DNA of 64,000 nucleotides, taken from Stieleria magnilauensis (lineage in GTDB: Bacteria; Planctomycetota; Planctomycetia; Pirellulales; Pirellulaceae). Location of the stretch: the NCBI GenBank assembly GCA_007753675.1, contig CP036432.1, positions 9,891,381 to 9,955,380 on the forward strand. The letters are read 5' to 3'. The notes below the pieces were generated by a model. That model saw nothing but the letters and a program-made list of their open reading frames with translations, made no database searches and was not told the origin of the DNA. This document shows positions 56,301-64,000 of the stretch, one piece after another. How positions within the stretch are numbered: the stretch's first letter is position 1; every line of letters starts with the position of its first letter. The position numbers were made by a program, and so were the translations under genes.

Positions 56301-59300
56301 AAAACAGCATTGTCGGAAATCGTTCCGGCGACCGACGAGTCCGATAGATTGGCCTGGATTCCAGTGCTGTTGGCAAAAACGTGGTTGTGAGTGATCGAGG
56401 TCCCCGTGTCATTGCCCAAGTTGTAAAGGATGCCGAAAGCGTCATTGTTGTAGACCCAGCTCTTCGTGATTTCGTTTCCTCGGCCTTCGAGTTGGATGCC
56501 AAAGTAGTGGCCGTGGATTTTGCTTTCCGTCACAACCGTCGTATCACCGCGCGATCGGATCCCGATCACGTCTGACCAATTGGGGTCATAGACGTCGCTG
56601 CCTCGCAGGGTGAAACGCTCGTTGCCGATGCCGATCCAAATTTCCTCATAGCGATTGCCAAACACTTTTGAATCTTTCAACTGCAGTCCGTCGCTGTCGG
56701 CATTGTCAAGTGCAACAACGCCGTTCGAACCACCGGTGATGCTTAAGCTCTCCAATGTCACATCGTCCGCACCTTGCAGGTCAAACACGTAATTGCCCGC
56801 AGCCGTATTAGCGCGATCGAGCAGCGTTTCGTGTCCCGGTTGGGTTGCGCCGACGATACGGACTCCGGAATCCTCCGCAGTGATCACAACATTGACGTCG
56901 AGTGTGTAGTGCCCGGTGTCGACGAAAATGACATCACCCGGTCCAAGGTCGTACGCTTCCAGTACGCCGCGAATCGTTGCTTTCGGTGCGGCCGGGCTGG
57001 TTCCTGCGTTGACCGCATCGTCGCCGGGGAACGTCGTGTATTCATTATCCGTGAAGTCGGTGTCGCCGGCCAAGTTGACGTAATAAAAATGGATCGGCTC
57101 GGTGATCGCAAAGACTCCATTGCTGGTATCAACGAGCGCATGGTTATCATTTCGTGTCACGCGGATTCGATAGTCCGATTGCGGCGTGATCCTCGTCGGA
57201 ATGGTCCAATCGAAACCGCCCGTGTTCGGAGCGTTGGCGGCGATCAATTCCACGAAAGCTCCGTCACCCTCACGTAAAAGCTCGATTCGGACGTCTCCAC
57301 TGGCAAGTAAATCCGAACGCCAACCAATCGCGAATGTCTGTTCGGCGGGCCAAACCTCTCCACCATCGGGTACCGTCACCAAGACGTATTCCAACGGGCT
57401 CTTGGATGCTTGCAGCGTATTGCCGAACGCCCCTAAATTCACGAATCCGCCATTCGGTGACGACTCGTTCAAGAATGGGTACGTCTCGTCGCCACGGTCG
57501 ATTGCCGGCGACTGATTGGCATCCACCTGTTCGGTAATACTCAGGAAAACAGGGAGACCCGTGACAAGATCATGAACCGGTGTGATCGATCCGGTGAAGC
57601 GGCCTTCGGTGCTTTGCAGATGGAAGTCGTCGTCGCGTCCGTCATTCGCCAAATCAACGAATCCGAGCACCCCATCAGATCCATGCGGGTCCAAGAAGAG
57701 CGGGTCTTGCTCCAGACTGTTGCGATCGGTGAACGCGGCGTTTCGCCATTCGTTCAAGCTCGCCCGTTTGATGCCCTGCCAGGAAGCAACCACACCGCCG
57801 CCGTCCGCCCAATAGAGGTTGTAGTCCGAGTCAAAGCCGGACTGACTGTTGCTCGCCACCGAAAGTCCCACTCCGTCAAGGACTCGGAAGATGTTGTTGC
57901 GAACATCAACGTTGACCGAAGTGTTCTCCACCGACAGCCCGATTCCAGCGTTGGTATAGAACGTATTGCCATCGATCTCAGCACCATTCGCGTCGTCAAC
58001 CCGGACGCCATTTTGGGTCGCTGCATAGACCAGGTTTCCCGAGATGCTTCCTCCCAGAGCATTTTGCATGCGAGCGTCGACCCCGATGGGTGAGGAATAA
58101 ATCACATTGCCTTCGATCACACTGCTACCGTAGGCGAGAATGCCGATTTCGTCGTGATCGTAAACGCGGTTGTTCCTGGCGGTTGCGCCCCCGTAGCCAA
58201 CCAATTCGATCCCCGTCTTGCTGCCGAAGACGACGTTTTCAACTGCCCTGGCCTCGTCGCGAACTTGAATTCCTAAGTTCTGGTTGTTGAAAACCGAGTT
58301 CCGTGAAACATCGCCATTGCCCCAAATTTCAATGCCCTGCGTCGGATGATCGTGTACGGAATTACCAACGACGGTGACGGCAGAACGCCCCAAGCCGAAG
58401 GAGGCATAGATTCCGCGATTATTGCCGTAGACCGCGTTCCCGGAGATCGACGAACTCGCTCCCGGAACTCGTGTCAGGTGAATGCCATCGAGCCCGTTCT
58501 CGTAAATCTGATTCTGATCGACGACCAAACTCTCTTGATTGGAGAGCGCTAATCCATGTTCCGCGTTGCCAAAGAACCGGCTGTTGGTGATCTCCCCGAT
58601 CGCACTGGTCGCGTAAACACCGTGCCGCGCGTTATTGGATGCAGTGATCTGGTCCAATCGCGTTGCTTCGGCATCGTCTTGGATCAAGATGCCGTCTTCG
58701 GATTGCGACGATAGCGTTAGAGACTCACCGGTGAATCGAGTGCTTCCCCCGTGTAGCCAAATGCCACGGCGGCCGCCTGAGAAGTCAAAGTATCGAATGG
58801 TCACTTGATCGGCATCAAACAGTTCGACGACCGAATCGGGTTGGTTCGAGTAGGCATACTCGAACGAGACTTTTTTGCCCGCGTCGGACGGCCCCGTCCA
58901 CAAAAAGCCTTCGTCGTCACCCACACCCGTGGAACTGGAAATCACGATCGGATCAAAAGCGAAGTAGTCGCCGGTGTCGTTAAAAATCGTATCGCCGGCC
59001 CCGAGGTCGTAGACGCGCAGGATGCTGTTGATGTGCGGCTTGGGACGATTCTGCAATAGCCCCGTATTGCGATGGTCTCCCGGCGCCGTGCTGTACTGAT
59101 CGTTTACCGCATTGGCGTCGTTGACATAGAACGCGTTGGCCGCCGGATCCTCGGGGACCGTGAACGGTTCAACGCTGCGGTCGAACACCAGCGGTTGGTT
59201 GACCAGCGAAACATGGATCCTCAATCCATACGTGCCAAAACCAATTCCGTCATCGCTGGGCGTCCACGAATACTCCCCGTCATCGGCCGTCGACGCGGCA

Positions 59301-62300
59301 ATCGTTGTCAACCAAACCGGTCCATCAACCGCATCTTGGTACAAATCAATTTTCACCGGAGTTCCCGCGTCGTTGCCGGCCGATTGCCAACGGATTAAAT
59401 CCGGCACATCCTTGCGCCAATCGACGTACAGGTCCGGTGACAGGAGGCGAATTTGCGTGCGACCGGCAAACACATCACTTGTCGTTCCTCCATACGCCCC
59501 CTGATCGGGATAGATATTTTTCGAAACGACCTGCAATGACGCGGCATCAAAATAGCCGTCGTTGTAGACTCCGCTCATTCGATCAGACTCGAACCGGAAG
59601 ACGGCTTTGCGCGCCCCGAGTGGGATTGCAACGCGATCGCCCAGCAGTTCCCATCGATCGATCGCCGATTCTGCCGTCAGCTCAATCGTCTCGAGTACAA
59701 CATCCGCACCGTCGAGAAACTGCAACGAAATCTTAGCCTGCTCAGGCAGTGTCTCGTTTGCCGCGCGAACACGGCCATTAAATACGGCAACCAATTCCGC
59801 TCCATCAATTTCCTCGATCGCGTAACCCGCAGCGAGTAGGTCGATGGTCTGTTGTGCGAACGCCGTCGCGTGGTTGTTTCCGAAAAAGTATTGATTTCCT
59901 TCGAATGCGATTGGGGCGACGGATCGAACCTGTGCCCCTTGATGAGTCTGCCAGCCGGTGGTTCCATTTTCAAATCCCGCGTTAACGAGCAGATTCTGAT
60001 ACCCCGTTGGTGATACGAAATCGATTCGCGGATCGCCGGCGTCCAGTGTCGGGCTGGTGCGGCGCAGCCCGGCAACGGTTTCGAAAACATCGAGTTCGCC
60101 TGTTCCGCGGTTGACGTACGTCGGCTTGCTCCACCAGGGGTTCACCCGCGTCGAACCGAGTGAATGCAAATCATAGCGATGAACATCGCGTTGCCAGTCG
60201 AGCAGGTCGTCGAAGTCAATCACAAAGTGGGCGATCTTGCCACCCGGATCGGCATGCAGCGTGTTGTAGTCGCTGAAGAAACCTTTCAAACTATTGTCGT
60301 CGAGGAACAGGTCGTATCCGTTCTGCGTTGACAAAATATTGTTGCGTACTTCGATCTCACTGGAAGTGCCGTCAATCCGGATGTTGGCACCTGTTTCGCC
60401 GAAAATCGTGTTGTGGGCGATCCTGACATCAAAGCTTCCATGGGCGTGAATGCCGGCAACGCTGTTGCGCGACAGGATGTTGTGAACGATCACGTTGCGG
60501 CTACCAGCCGAAACGCCCGTCACGTTTTCGAAAACACGGTTGAACTGTACCAAGCCATCGAAATCTATGCCGACTTCGTTGGACTGGATCAGGTTCATGA
60601 AACCAAAGTCGTCACCGCCAAGAATCCCCGCCCCGATCACACCGATCTGGTTTTCAAAGACGTGTTGATTCTGCATCCGTCCATTCAGCTCGACACCCGT
60701 CTGGTTGCCAAAGATCTTGTTGGGAAGTGCGGTCCCGACGAATCCGAATCCAGAACTGACGGAGTCGACGGTCGATCGAACGCCGAGTGTATTGTCAAAG
60801 ATTTGATTGTCGCTGAGCGATGCCGACGCGGTGTACGCCACGCCGACCAGAGCATCGTGGATGTTGTTTTCGGAAATCTCGCCCGTGAATGGCGCCGCGA
60901 TCTTGATCCCCGTTTCGGAGACTCCAATCTCGTTGCCCTGAATGGTTCCGCCGGCCGAGGCGTCGAGCGAGATCCCCGTACCCGAACCGAGAAAATCGTT
61001 TTCGCGAACGACCATGCCGGTTGCACCTGTTCCCGTTACCTTGAACCCCACGGCACTGCCGTTGGGACTGGTGAACTGATTGAACTCGACACGTGTCTGG
61101 GTGACCGATCCGGTCAGCGTGAGTCCGATGTCTGCGGCAATCGAATTGTTTGCCAGAACAGTGTTGGTAGAGGCTTGATCAATGGTGACACCACCGCCGG
61201 AGATCTTGTTTTCGCGCAGCGTGACGTTGTCGGAACCGTTGATCGTGATTCCGCCGTTGATCGACAATCGTTGCACAGTGATTCCGTCGGCATCGTTGAT
61301 CACGATCGAACCTTGAATGACCGAATCCGGTCCGCCGATGATTGAAACACCGGCGTCGCCCGATGTCACGATCGCGCCATCGGTGTGCGTTCCCTGGACG
61401 AGAATCACATCGCCAACGCCAAGGTCTTGAGCATCCAGAACGTCCTGAAGAGAGTTTCCCACTGTCCCATCGACTTGGGTCAACGAACCGCTGAGATCAA
61501 ACGTGTTGCCGCGGAAATAGACCTCTCCGCCGGCGTCGACCGGTTCGAACCACGCCACGAACGGACTGCCGTCTGAATCCAGTGCCAAGGCGTTGTCAAG
61601 CCGGGCCCCGCCGGTGATTCCGATGCCACGACCGCTGGCGTCTCCCCTGACGGGCTCAGCAAACGCTGTGCCCGACCATTCTTTGACGTAAATCGCTGGA
61701 TCGGAATTGACGTCGGTCGCGACCAGATTGTCACGATAGGCGAGGAACAGTTTTCCGCCGCGGGAGACCAGACCGGGGCGACTGGCACGACCGCCGAACG
61801 CATTGACGCCACTGTGTTCTCGCGATCCGACTCCGGCATCAACCCACTCGCTGCCGTCAAATCGCGAGGCATAGACGCGGGGGAACCCACTTGTTTCGTC
61901 GATCCAGGCGGTAAACAGTTCTCCGTCGTGGTACGCCAACGTCGCCGAATGACTCGCGCGGCGAGAATCAGAAACACCGCCACCGCTGGCCGATCCATCC
62001 ATTTGCCCCCAAGTCGAACCGCTCAGTTGACGCAGATAGATTTCGCTTTGATCGCCGGTCGTTTGGGTCCAGGCGATGGCGACGGTCTCACCGTCCACGG
62101 CGATCGCAAGACCCTCAATGTCGCTGTCGGATTCGGACACACCGGCCGTTGCCACGTTACTGCCCAAGGTGACCCAATCACCCGCGGCGAAACGACGGGC
62201 ATATGCATTTTTGGCGCCCGAGGATTGATCCAGCCATGCGATCACGGGACCCGATGGCGTGATCGCGATCGACGATTCGTCGGCGCGGTCGGACGGGTTT

Positions 62301-64000
62301 CCGCCTGTGATTCCACCCGGCAAAAGCGAATCACCGATGGGCACCCAAGCACCGCTGCCGGCGCCCGCCGTTGGATCCCATTTGGCGGCGCGGAGGTCGC
62401 TGCCGGCGGCATCGATTTCGGTCCAAACCACGATCGGGTTGTTGTCCGCATCGATCGCGATCGAGGGACGACGCGATGAAGTCGGCGTGGCGACCACTCC
62501 GCCCGCTGCGACGCTGCCGGCCAGTTGACGCCAGCCGACACCCGATTCGTGGACCGCAACGTAAACTTCAAAGTTGCCATGCCGCGCATCGGCCCAGGTC
62601 ACATAGCGTTTGCCCGACGCATCGATCGCGACGGCGGGCTCGATAGAAACCGGACCACCACCGCTGATTCCCCAGCCCGATGCCGATCCGGCAAACTCGG
62701 TCCAACGCCCCGTATAGGTCGGCCCGGTGGGAAGGGTTGCGACGGCCAGAATCATCGGATCGGCCGTCGTCAGAACCGGATCGGCCGTCGGCGTTGGCGT
62801 CACGAAATCACTCGGCGTCGCAGCTTCACCGGAACCGTAGTCGTAGGTCTGAACCGTTTCCGTCACGACATCGATGAAGTCGTCACCGGCTTCACCAAAC
62901 ATCAGATCGGTTCCACCGCCGCCGAACAGTTGGTCCTGTCCCGAACCTGTTTCGTCGGCACCGGTTCCGAAGTCACCAAAGATGCGATCGGCCGCGCCGT
63001 CATCGGCCGTTCCGTCACCCACCCCTGTCGTGTTGTGGCCATACAGAATGTCGTGATCATCGTCACCGAGCAGGACATCGATGCCGCCATCGCCGGCGAT
63101 TTTGTCGTCGCCCTTGCCGCCGCGGATGACATCGTCGCCGGGTCCCCCGGAAATGACATCGTTTCCGCCCAAGCCGATGATCCATTCGTTGCCTGGACCG
63201 CCGAAGATCAGATCCGCTCCGTCATCGGAGCCTCGAATGACGTCGTCGCCTTCCTGTCCCAAGAGTTGATCCAGGGTGCCGCCACCGCCGAGAAGTTCAT
63301 CGTCGCCGAGTCCTCCACGAACCAGATCGACGCCGATTCCGCCGTCCAGGAAATCATCTCCGGCGTCTCCGTCGAGCGTGTCATTGCCGCCCTGTCCAAA
63401 CAGACGGTCTTGGCCTGTTCCGCCGGCGAGTGTGTCGTCACCGAAATGCGAACCATACAGTTCGTCGTCGTCAGATCCGCCCAGCAAGCGATCGCCCAAA
63501 CCGTGACCGGCAAACATCCAATCGTTGCCCGATCCGCCGTCGGCGTCGTCGCTACCGAGCCCGGTATCGATGCGGTCGTTTCCATCGCCTCCCAGTACGT
63601 GATCGGCACCGGCGAGAGCCCAGATTTGGTCGTCGCCGGGTCCTCCAATGATCAAATCGCCGAAGTAGATTGCGTCGGTGAAATCAGGATCTGTATCGCC
63701 ACCCTCGTCGGCACCGGTGATTCGATCATCGCCTTCGTCGCCATTGAGAACGTTGCCGATTCCAGTCCCCGCGAATAAGACGTCGTTGCCGATTCCTCCC
63801 GAGAGGCTGTCGGTCCCTTCGCCGCCGTCGAGGTAATCTGTTCCGTCACCGCCGCTGATTGAGTCTTGACCGGTCTGACCGAAAAGGATGTCGTCACCGG
63901 CATCCCCTTGAAGCTGATCGTTGCCGGGGCCGCCGTAGGCTTGATCATTTCCTTCGCCCCCTAGGATCGAGTCGGCGCCCGCGCCGCCAAAGAGGTCATC
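47381..64000 (-). CDS. giant modular surface protein, RTX/beta-helix/dockerin-like (5' end outside window)
   Basis: The frame is open to the right edge (more than 5,500 codons), so the start is outside the window. In translation order: RTX/beta-roll Gly-Asp repeats (64000 to about 62840); a BNR/sialidase-like region (62700-61490); a beta-helix (61480-60100); a galactose-binding-like domain (59990-59520); four beta-helix modules (59140-50050), separated by Kre9/KNH-type domains and golvesin-like domains near 55580-55130 and 52460-52030; a LamG-like domain (54850-54200); a nidogen-like domain (49900-49440); Ig-like, Calx-beta-like and cadherin-like domains; and an EF-hand/dockerin-like end (47560-47384) with DSDGDRDVDGQDYG and DFDGDGDVDGQDYG. 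It should be a calcium-dependent extracellular adhesin or matrix protein. Domain names are from pattern recognition and need profile searches. Confidence 0.85.
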   Translation of the reverse strand, partial: DDLFGGAGADSILGGEGNDQAYGGPGNDQLQGDAGDDILFGQTGQDSISGGDGTDYLDGGEGTDSLSGGIGNDVLFAGTGIGNVLNGDEGDDRITGADEGGDTDPDFTDAIYFGDLIIGGPGDDQIWALAGADHVLGGDGNDRIDTGLGSDDADGGSGNDWMFAGHGLGDRLLGGSDDDELYGSHFGDDTLAGGTGQDRLFGQGGNDTLDGDAGDDFLDGGIGVDLVRGGLGDDELLGGGGTLDQLLGQEGDDVIRGSDDGADLIFGGPGNEWIIGLGGNDVISGGPGDDVIRGGKGDDKIAGDGGIDVLLGDDDHDILYGHNTTGVGDGTADDGAADRIFGDFGTGADETGSGQDQLFGGGGTDLMFGEAGDDFIDVVTETVQTYDYGSGEAATPSDFVTPTPTADPVLTTADPMILAVATLPTGPTYTGRWTEFAGSASGWGISGGGPVSIEPAVAIDASGKRYVTWADARHGNFEVYVAVHESGVGWRQLAGSVAAGGVVATPTSSRRPSIAIDADNNPIVVWTEIDAAGSDLRAAKWDPTAGAGSGAWVPIGDSLLPGGITGGNPSDRADESSIAITPSGPVIAWLDQSSGAKNAYARRFAAGDWVTLGSNVATAGVSESDSDIEGLAIAVDGETVAIAWTQTTGDQSEIYLRQLSGSTWGQMDGSASGGGVSDSRRASHSATLAYHDGELFTAWIDETSGFPRVYASRFDGSEWVDAGVGSREHSGVNAFGGRASRPGLVSRGGKLFLAYRDNLVATDVNSDPAIYVKEWSGTAFAEPVRGDASGRGIGITGGARLDNALALDSDGSPFVAWFEPVDAGGEVYFRGNTFDLSGSLTQVDGTVGNSLQDVLDAQDLGVGDVILVQGTHTDGAIVTSGDAGVSIIGGPDSVIQGSIVINDADGITVQRLSINGGITINGSDNVTLRENKISGGGVTIDQASTNTVLANNSIAADIGLTLTGSVTQTRVEFNQFTSPNGSAVGFKVTGTGATGMVVRENDFLGSGTGISLDASAGGTIQGNEIGVSETGIKIAAPFTGEISENNIHDALVGVAYTASASLSDNQIFDNTLGVRSTVDSVSSGFGFVGTALPNKIFGNQTGVELNGRMQNQHVFENQIGVIGAGILGGDDFGFMNLIQSNEVGIDFDGLVQFNRVFENVTGVSAGSRNVIVHNILSRNSVAGIHAHGSFDVRIAHNTIFGETGANIRIDGTSSEIEVRNNILSTQNGYDLFLDDNSLKGFFSDYNTLHADPGGKIAHFVIDFDDLLDWQRDVHRYDLHSLGSTRVNPWWSKPTYVNRGTGELDVFETVAGLRRTSPTLDAGDPRIDFVSPTGYQNLLVNAGFENGTTGWQTHQGAQVRSVAPIAFEGNQYFFGNNHATAFAQQTIDLLAAGYAIEEIDGAELVAVFNGRVRAANETLPEQAKISLQFLDGADVVLETIELTAESAIDRWELLGDRVAIPLGARKAVFRFESDRMSGVYNDGYFDAASLQVVSKNIYPDQGAYGGTTSDVFAGRTQIRLLSPDLYVDWRKDVPDLIRWQSAGNDAGTPVKIDLYQDAVDGPVWLTTIAASTADDGEYSWTPSDDGIGFGTYGLRIHVSLVNQPLVFDRSVEPFTVPEDPAANAFYVNDANAVNDQYSTAPGDHRNTGLLQNRPKPHINSILRVYDLGAGDTIFNDTGDYFAFDPIVISSSTGVGDDEGFLWTGPSDAGKKVSFEYAYSNQPDSVVELFDADQVTIRYFDFSGGRRGIWLHGGSTRFTGESLTLSSQSEDGILIQDDAEATRLDQITASNNARHGVYATSAIGEITNSRFFGNAEHGLALSNQESLVVDQNQIYENGLDGIHLTRVPGASSSISGNAVYGNNRGIYASFGLGRSAVTVVGNSVHDHPTQGIEIWGNGDVSRNSVFNNQNLGIQVRDEARAVENVVFGSKTGIELVGYGGATARNNRVYDHDEIGILAYGSSVIEGNVIYSSPIGVDARMQNALGGSISGNLVYAATQNGVRVDDANGAEIDGNTFYTNAGIGLSVENTSVNVDVRNNIFRVLDGVGLSVASNSQSGFDSDYNLYWADGGGVVASWQGIKRASLNEWRNAAFTDRNSLEQDPLFLDPHGSDGVLGFVDLANDGRDDDFHLQSTEGRFTGSITPVHDLVTGLPVFLSITEQVDANQSPAIDRGDETYPFLNESSPNGGFVNLGAFGNTLQASKSPLEYVLVTVPDGGEVWPAEQTFAIGWRSDLLASGDVRIELLREGDGAFVELIAANAPNTGGFDWTIPTRITPQSDYRIRVTRNDNHALVDTSNGVFAITEPIHFYYVNLAGDTDFTDNEYTTFPGDDAVNAGTSPAAPKATIRGVLEAYDLGPGDVIFVDTGHYTLDVNVVITAEDSGVRIVGATQPGHETLLDRANTAAGNYVFDLQGADDVTLESLSITGGSNGVVALDNADSDGLQLKDSKVFGNRYEEIWIGIGNERFTLRGSDVYDPNWSDVIGIRSRGDTTVVTESKIHGHYFGIQLEGRGNEITKSWVYNNDAFGILYNLGNDTGTSITHNHVFANSTGIQANLSDSSVAGTISDNAVFANSFRGIDVGALRALIRVERNAIYDNARGIDTRYNVRFADNDVFRNSIGIHSTDDSVVTGNRVYGNTQVGIQAETLARVLGNQVYSNQIGIQTLGSGYSGLVSGNIVYDNATHAMLLERLVAGSQIVNNTIDHGAGSAVRFQISSSNFSFRNNILNIDGDYALSFAADSQQNLSFDYNLYHLGGTTKLADLGNSDILSRVDWFYDLGLGTHSLAGTASSFDPQFVDDNGVDDVLGFNATATGAAVIIDDGDAGFSTSGIGWIPEVDSNAYDGDFQTTNEPGTGNNLAQWTFGGLTAGQTYQISTTWVADFAYTRSAKYRIYDGPFDESKPPIGWKAINQSIPPVGFTDAGSTWNRLGFFTPTGNTIAIVMSDFGQPVSADAVHLVPIVGDGGGDDDFHLASNSPAIDQGDRFDLFDLEPLPNGRRINLGAYGNSADAAVSSAQIVQIIEPGGLQKYEVGQPIEIQWHVAGIGDPIDDSYQRTILQGNPIAYYRLGETSGTQAQDASGNLRHGSYLGSPTLAADGVFESGFDTAVRFDNTDIDYIEIADDGSLSPSRQLSFSFWVNQDRSPGYWTPLIHKPNTNGSPGYLLMISQTGLLRLETKGGAEILESPPGKFQSGKWQHVAGVIDRDAGSMKIYVEGELVAQRSTGTNDLDPSTQPLRLGWWTGSGVGYFTPLDGRLDEVAVYDRALTPNEIRRQRINTPWANVTLTLVDELTGQPYPIASNVDAAGTFDWTITGVPADREYRFAITVNQGSLPTGISNEPIQIANDGNSYYVNIPDDQDLSDNEFTTVAGNNRNFGKSPDSPMSSLRALVEAYDLDAGDVISIDTGTYSLLGNIILTSADSGVTIVGASQSGHQSHLDRSNLSVGSYVFELRDADDITFEFLSLSGGSRGIFAADNADSDDLTIQDSRIFSNRHEEIWIGAGNERFTLLRSEVFDPSWSDFIGMQLRGGAAVLHDSKIHGHYFGIVLAGHGNQVARNWVYSNTVYGIQYNLGSDTGTTITHNRIFGNSTGISANLSDSAFVGVISDNIVFANSFKGIDVGSLRSTIRVERNTVYDNLLGIDAKSNVVVAENTVFRNNLGIHATDDVIVSGNRAFGNREAGIRAEARSTVLANTIFSNPVGVHTSRANGPLFTGQIQGNLVYANTEQAMLLEGLSGDALIINNTIDHRFGNSVRIQGGSKDFDFRNNILQSDGAYAISFAADSQLDPRLDYNLYNVLGTAKLADWAGTEILDRSDWYYEFGFDEHGMAGSGVAFDPKFVDHDGADNLQGFQTTVNGVAQIIDDGEAGFATFGTAWSSVTDGSAHGGDYQSSSVPGTGGNIARWTVTGLTPGFTYQVAATWKPRFDAGTVPYQIHDGASETDMPVGWKRVNQQTSPNDFTDAGSTWENIAIVSPSSDTVTIVLRDFVGGGVVVADAIHMVEIVGDRSIDDDFHLIGSSPAIDRGDPTGPYALEPSPNGSRINLGAYGNTDEAAISAAQIIQVIDPIGFQKFESGQTIDLRWNTSGVPSSDFIDLTIIDDLSGQQYPIACVVNSGEYSWTISGVPVDMEYRLMVGVSSGGLQSVSDAPFYIVNDGNVYYVGDSDLSDNEFTSSVGDNRKSGKSPDSPMASPRALIEAFDLDPNDVIYIDTGIYPVLQTINLTAEDSGVRIVGASQLDHHSVLDRGNQISGNNVIELVNGDDLTLEYLSITGGHYGVHAGTGSDSDNLQVLHSRIYQNAREELILGQTNDGATLSDSDFFDPSGGTVFESGISINANGAALTRNLIHGHYVGAKLIGLGMQVFDNEFYNNTGTGLDINGAIGSASTVTDNRAYGNVTGMSATGEVVLRNNEADSNTTGIKVSGNVQLFKNDAYDNSGSGILLNDGAIADGNVAYGNLNGIEVQNSWNPIVRNNRVYNNSAAGIVADNQTHIEANTSFDNSVGILIHAYLGASVRSKAINNLIYGNTNQGIFFDNFSPKFEVVNNTIYQEVGDGIRITAGSPDVLLHNNIVAVEGGYALFVNAASQTGVDSDYNLVHLATGAAKTGSWAGVDATTLADWQNVSSQDAASLTANPNFVDFDGSDNIFGYDTIAGVDGSQDDNLILNAQSPAIDRAHSWSAPVSDRLGSSRLDDPSTINLGSPDYVAESLENNQFAAVGSALNWTSDGTFPINLPFSFPFYGNSYSSVGVSTNGFIDLGNITWFREPTEANFKNQARIAPLWGAIDNWGAGDNVYVDTSIAEQVTIRWDVSLSSDRTQEVQFSATLKKSGEIIFHYGDVPTGLSPIAGISSGSGQLFVYADSNRVADLNQFDSQRFVLRPGFADIGAYEFRGDSSDIDPPNVLSILPDQNDVLFDVPTIRVTFDEELNAVTATAATSYELRDSGDDAQFGNTDDVLYVLQPRYLLGNPFVQVDVLQTLPPGEYQLTLYDAIRDAAGNPLANPFTSFFTVLPGSSSAPGVSVIESNNETVVFEEGIMESTRDSFEVALNIAPTTDVTVTITSADENEAIPITTQLMFTTDNWFLPQTVEIVGVMDHESDGDQLIALSLAPTAVAGSNYDGAESLPLSVTVKDLSHIAPTTNQIVLEDSNTSTLQLNNLLSYNSLGRILEIDATSSDTNLLAAPTVTYLYPSDVGSVVFSPIEHAFGQAVIEVQIIDPGADGDFSTPSDNGVLTRKATVTVEPVNDAPSVSLPDPPDYLAGEPPQRVFSAADLGVSDVDDANWTRATARIVNGYQSNADLLSIAAGLPASISAGSFDTTTGTITLTGNASLADYKIALSLLEYQNTSDQPTTDTRHIEVTVTDSNGTNAANGPLSGTANASFEIVFRPEVEDVVYDDGTAQRSSIRTIQVRFDSVVTLQSNAIEIEPVGGVAFAPAFTTSEVAGRTIATIQFDPQTFVGGSLADGNYRIRVKRDAVSGSNTSGLAVDFVDSFFRFFGDSDGDRDVDGQDYGRFGLSFLKQEGMQGFDADLDFDGDGDVDGQDYGHFGLHFLRSLPE
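47384..47560 (-). other. dockerin/EF-hand-like C-terminal domain of the giant protein
   Basis: Two calcium-loop repeats, DSDGDRDVDGQDYGRFG and DFDGDGDVDGQDYGHFG, about 30 residues apart. Each is followed by a short helix ending F-L. This is the layout of type I dockerins and of planctomycete C-terminal EF-hand domains. Confidence 0.75.
50050..59140 (-). repeat. four duplicated beta-helix modules within the giant gene
   Basis: Four units each begin with a tyrosine-valine start (FYVND, YYVNLAG, YYVNIP, YYVGD) followed by FTDNEYTT-type text and a segment of the form YDLG-x-GD-V-x-x-x-DTG. The starts are near 59140, 57080, 53980 and 51570. Each leads into a right-handed beta-helix with repeated GN-x-x-Y-x-N blocks. 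The third and fourth are very alike (SPDSPMSSLRALVEAYDL and SPDSPMASPRALIEAFDL), pointing to more recent duplication. Confidence 0.8.

Noticed and set aside
62525-63778. 417-residue plus-strand frame opposite the giant gene
   Set aside because: It lies opposite the RTX repeats and reflects their Gly/Asp codon periodicity.

Overview
The window looks like a chromosomal segment of a planctomycete, probably of the Pirellulaceae (Rhodopirellula-like) group. The basis is the gene content: a DUF1559 pilin-like protein, a DUF1800-DUF1501 pair, a secreted sulfatase, an ECF sigma factor paired with a large Ser/Thr kinase, a second ECF factor overlapping a FecR-like membrane protein, very large RTX/beta-helix surface proteins, and an arginine-rich leader ending in LETRRVMA. 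GC content is high, so long antisense shadow frames are common. I saw no rRNA, tRNA, CRISPR array or insertion sequence with a transposase.

Layout, left to right. 1-8.0 kb is signalling: the end of a sensor protein with two HPt domains (+), a histidine kinase and NtrC-type regulator pair joined by an ATGA overlap (-), and a Ser/Thr kinase-TPR protein with its ECF sigma factor (-). 8.3-13 kb is envelope and secreted material: a 55-residue lipoprotein, a DUF1559 protein, a Glu/Ala-rich lipoprotein, a sulfatase and a coiled-coil exported protein. 13.2-19.1 kb holds an RTX-type calcium-binding protein, an ECF sigma factor with a FecR-like partner, an HtrA protease and a DksA-type protein. 19.5-25.8 kb has an FHA/coiled-coil membrane protein, a dihydropyrimidinase-type amidohydrolase and a small membrane protein.

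26.1-39.6 kb is the most interesting block. All genes are on the minus strand, in transcription order: a DUF4132-like protein, a 1711-residue protein of unknown function, a MoxR-type AAA+ ATPase, a DUF5682-VWA fusion and a SWIM zinc-finger protein. The set resembles the enterobacterial molR-yehL-yehM-yehP-yehQ cluster, rearranged: YehM and YehP are fused, and a giant protein overlaps a short DUF4132-like protein. The function is not established. The AAA+/VWA pairing suggests an ATP-driven remodelling or conflict-type system.

39.9-47.4 kb has the DUF1501/DUF1800 pair, an exported protein, an L-fuconate dehydratase-like enolase, a TauE/SafE permease and two gene remnants. From 47.4 kb to the right edge a single minus-strand gene (more than 5,500 codons, start outside the window) encodes a modular surface protein: RTX repeats, several beta-helix modules, a LamG-like domain, golvesin-like domains and a dockerin/EF-hand-like end.

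Non-coding structure: two families of palindromic intergenic repeats (A, five loci; B, two loci), a 14-bp tandem array of about 16 units behind the SWIM gene, and a 19-bp triplicate across a stop codon at 1.4 kb. Several of the palindromes sit in the gaps of the AAA+/VWA cluster.
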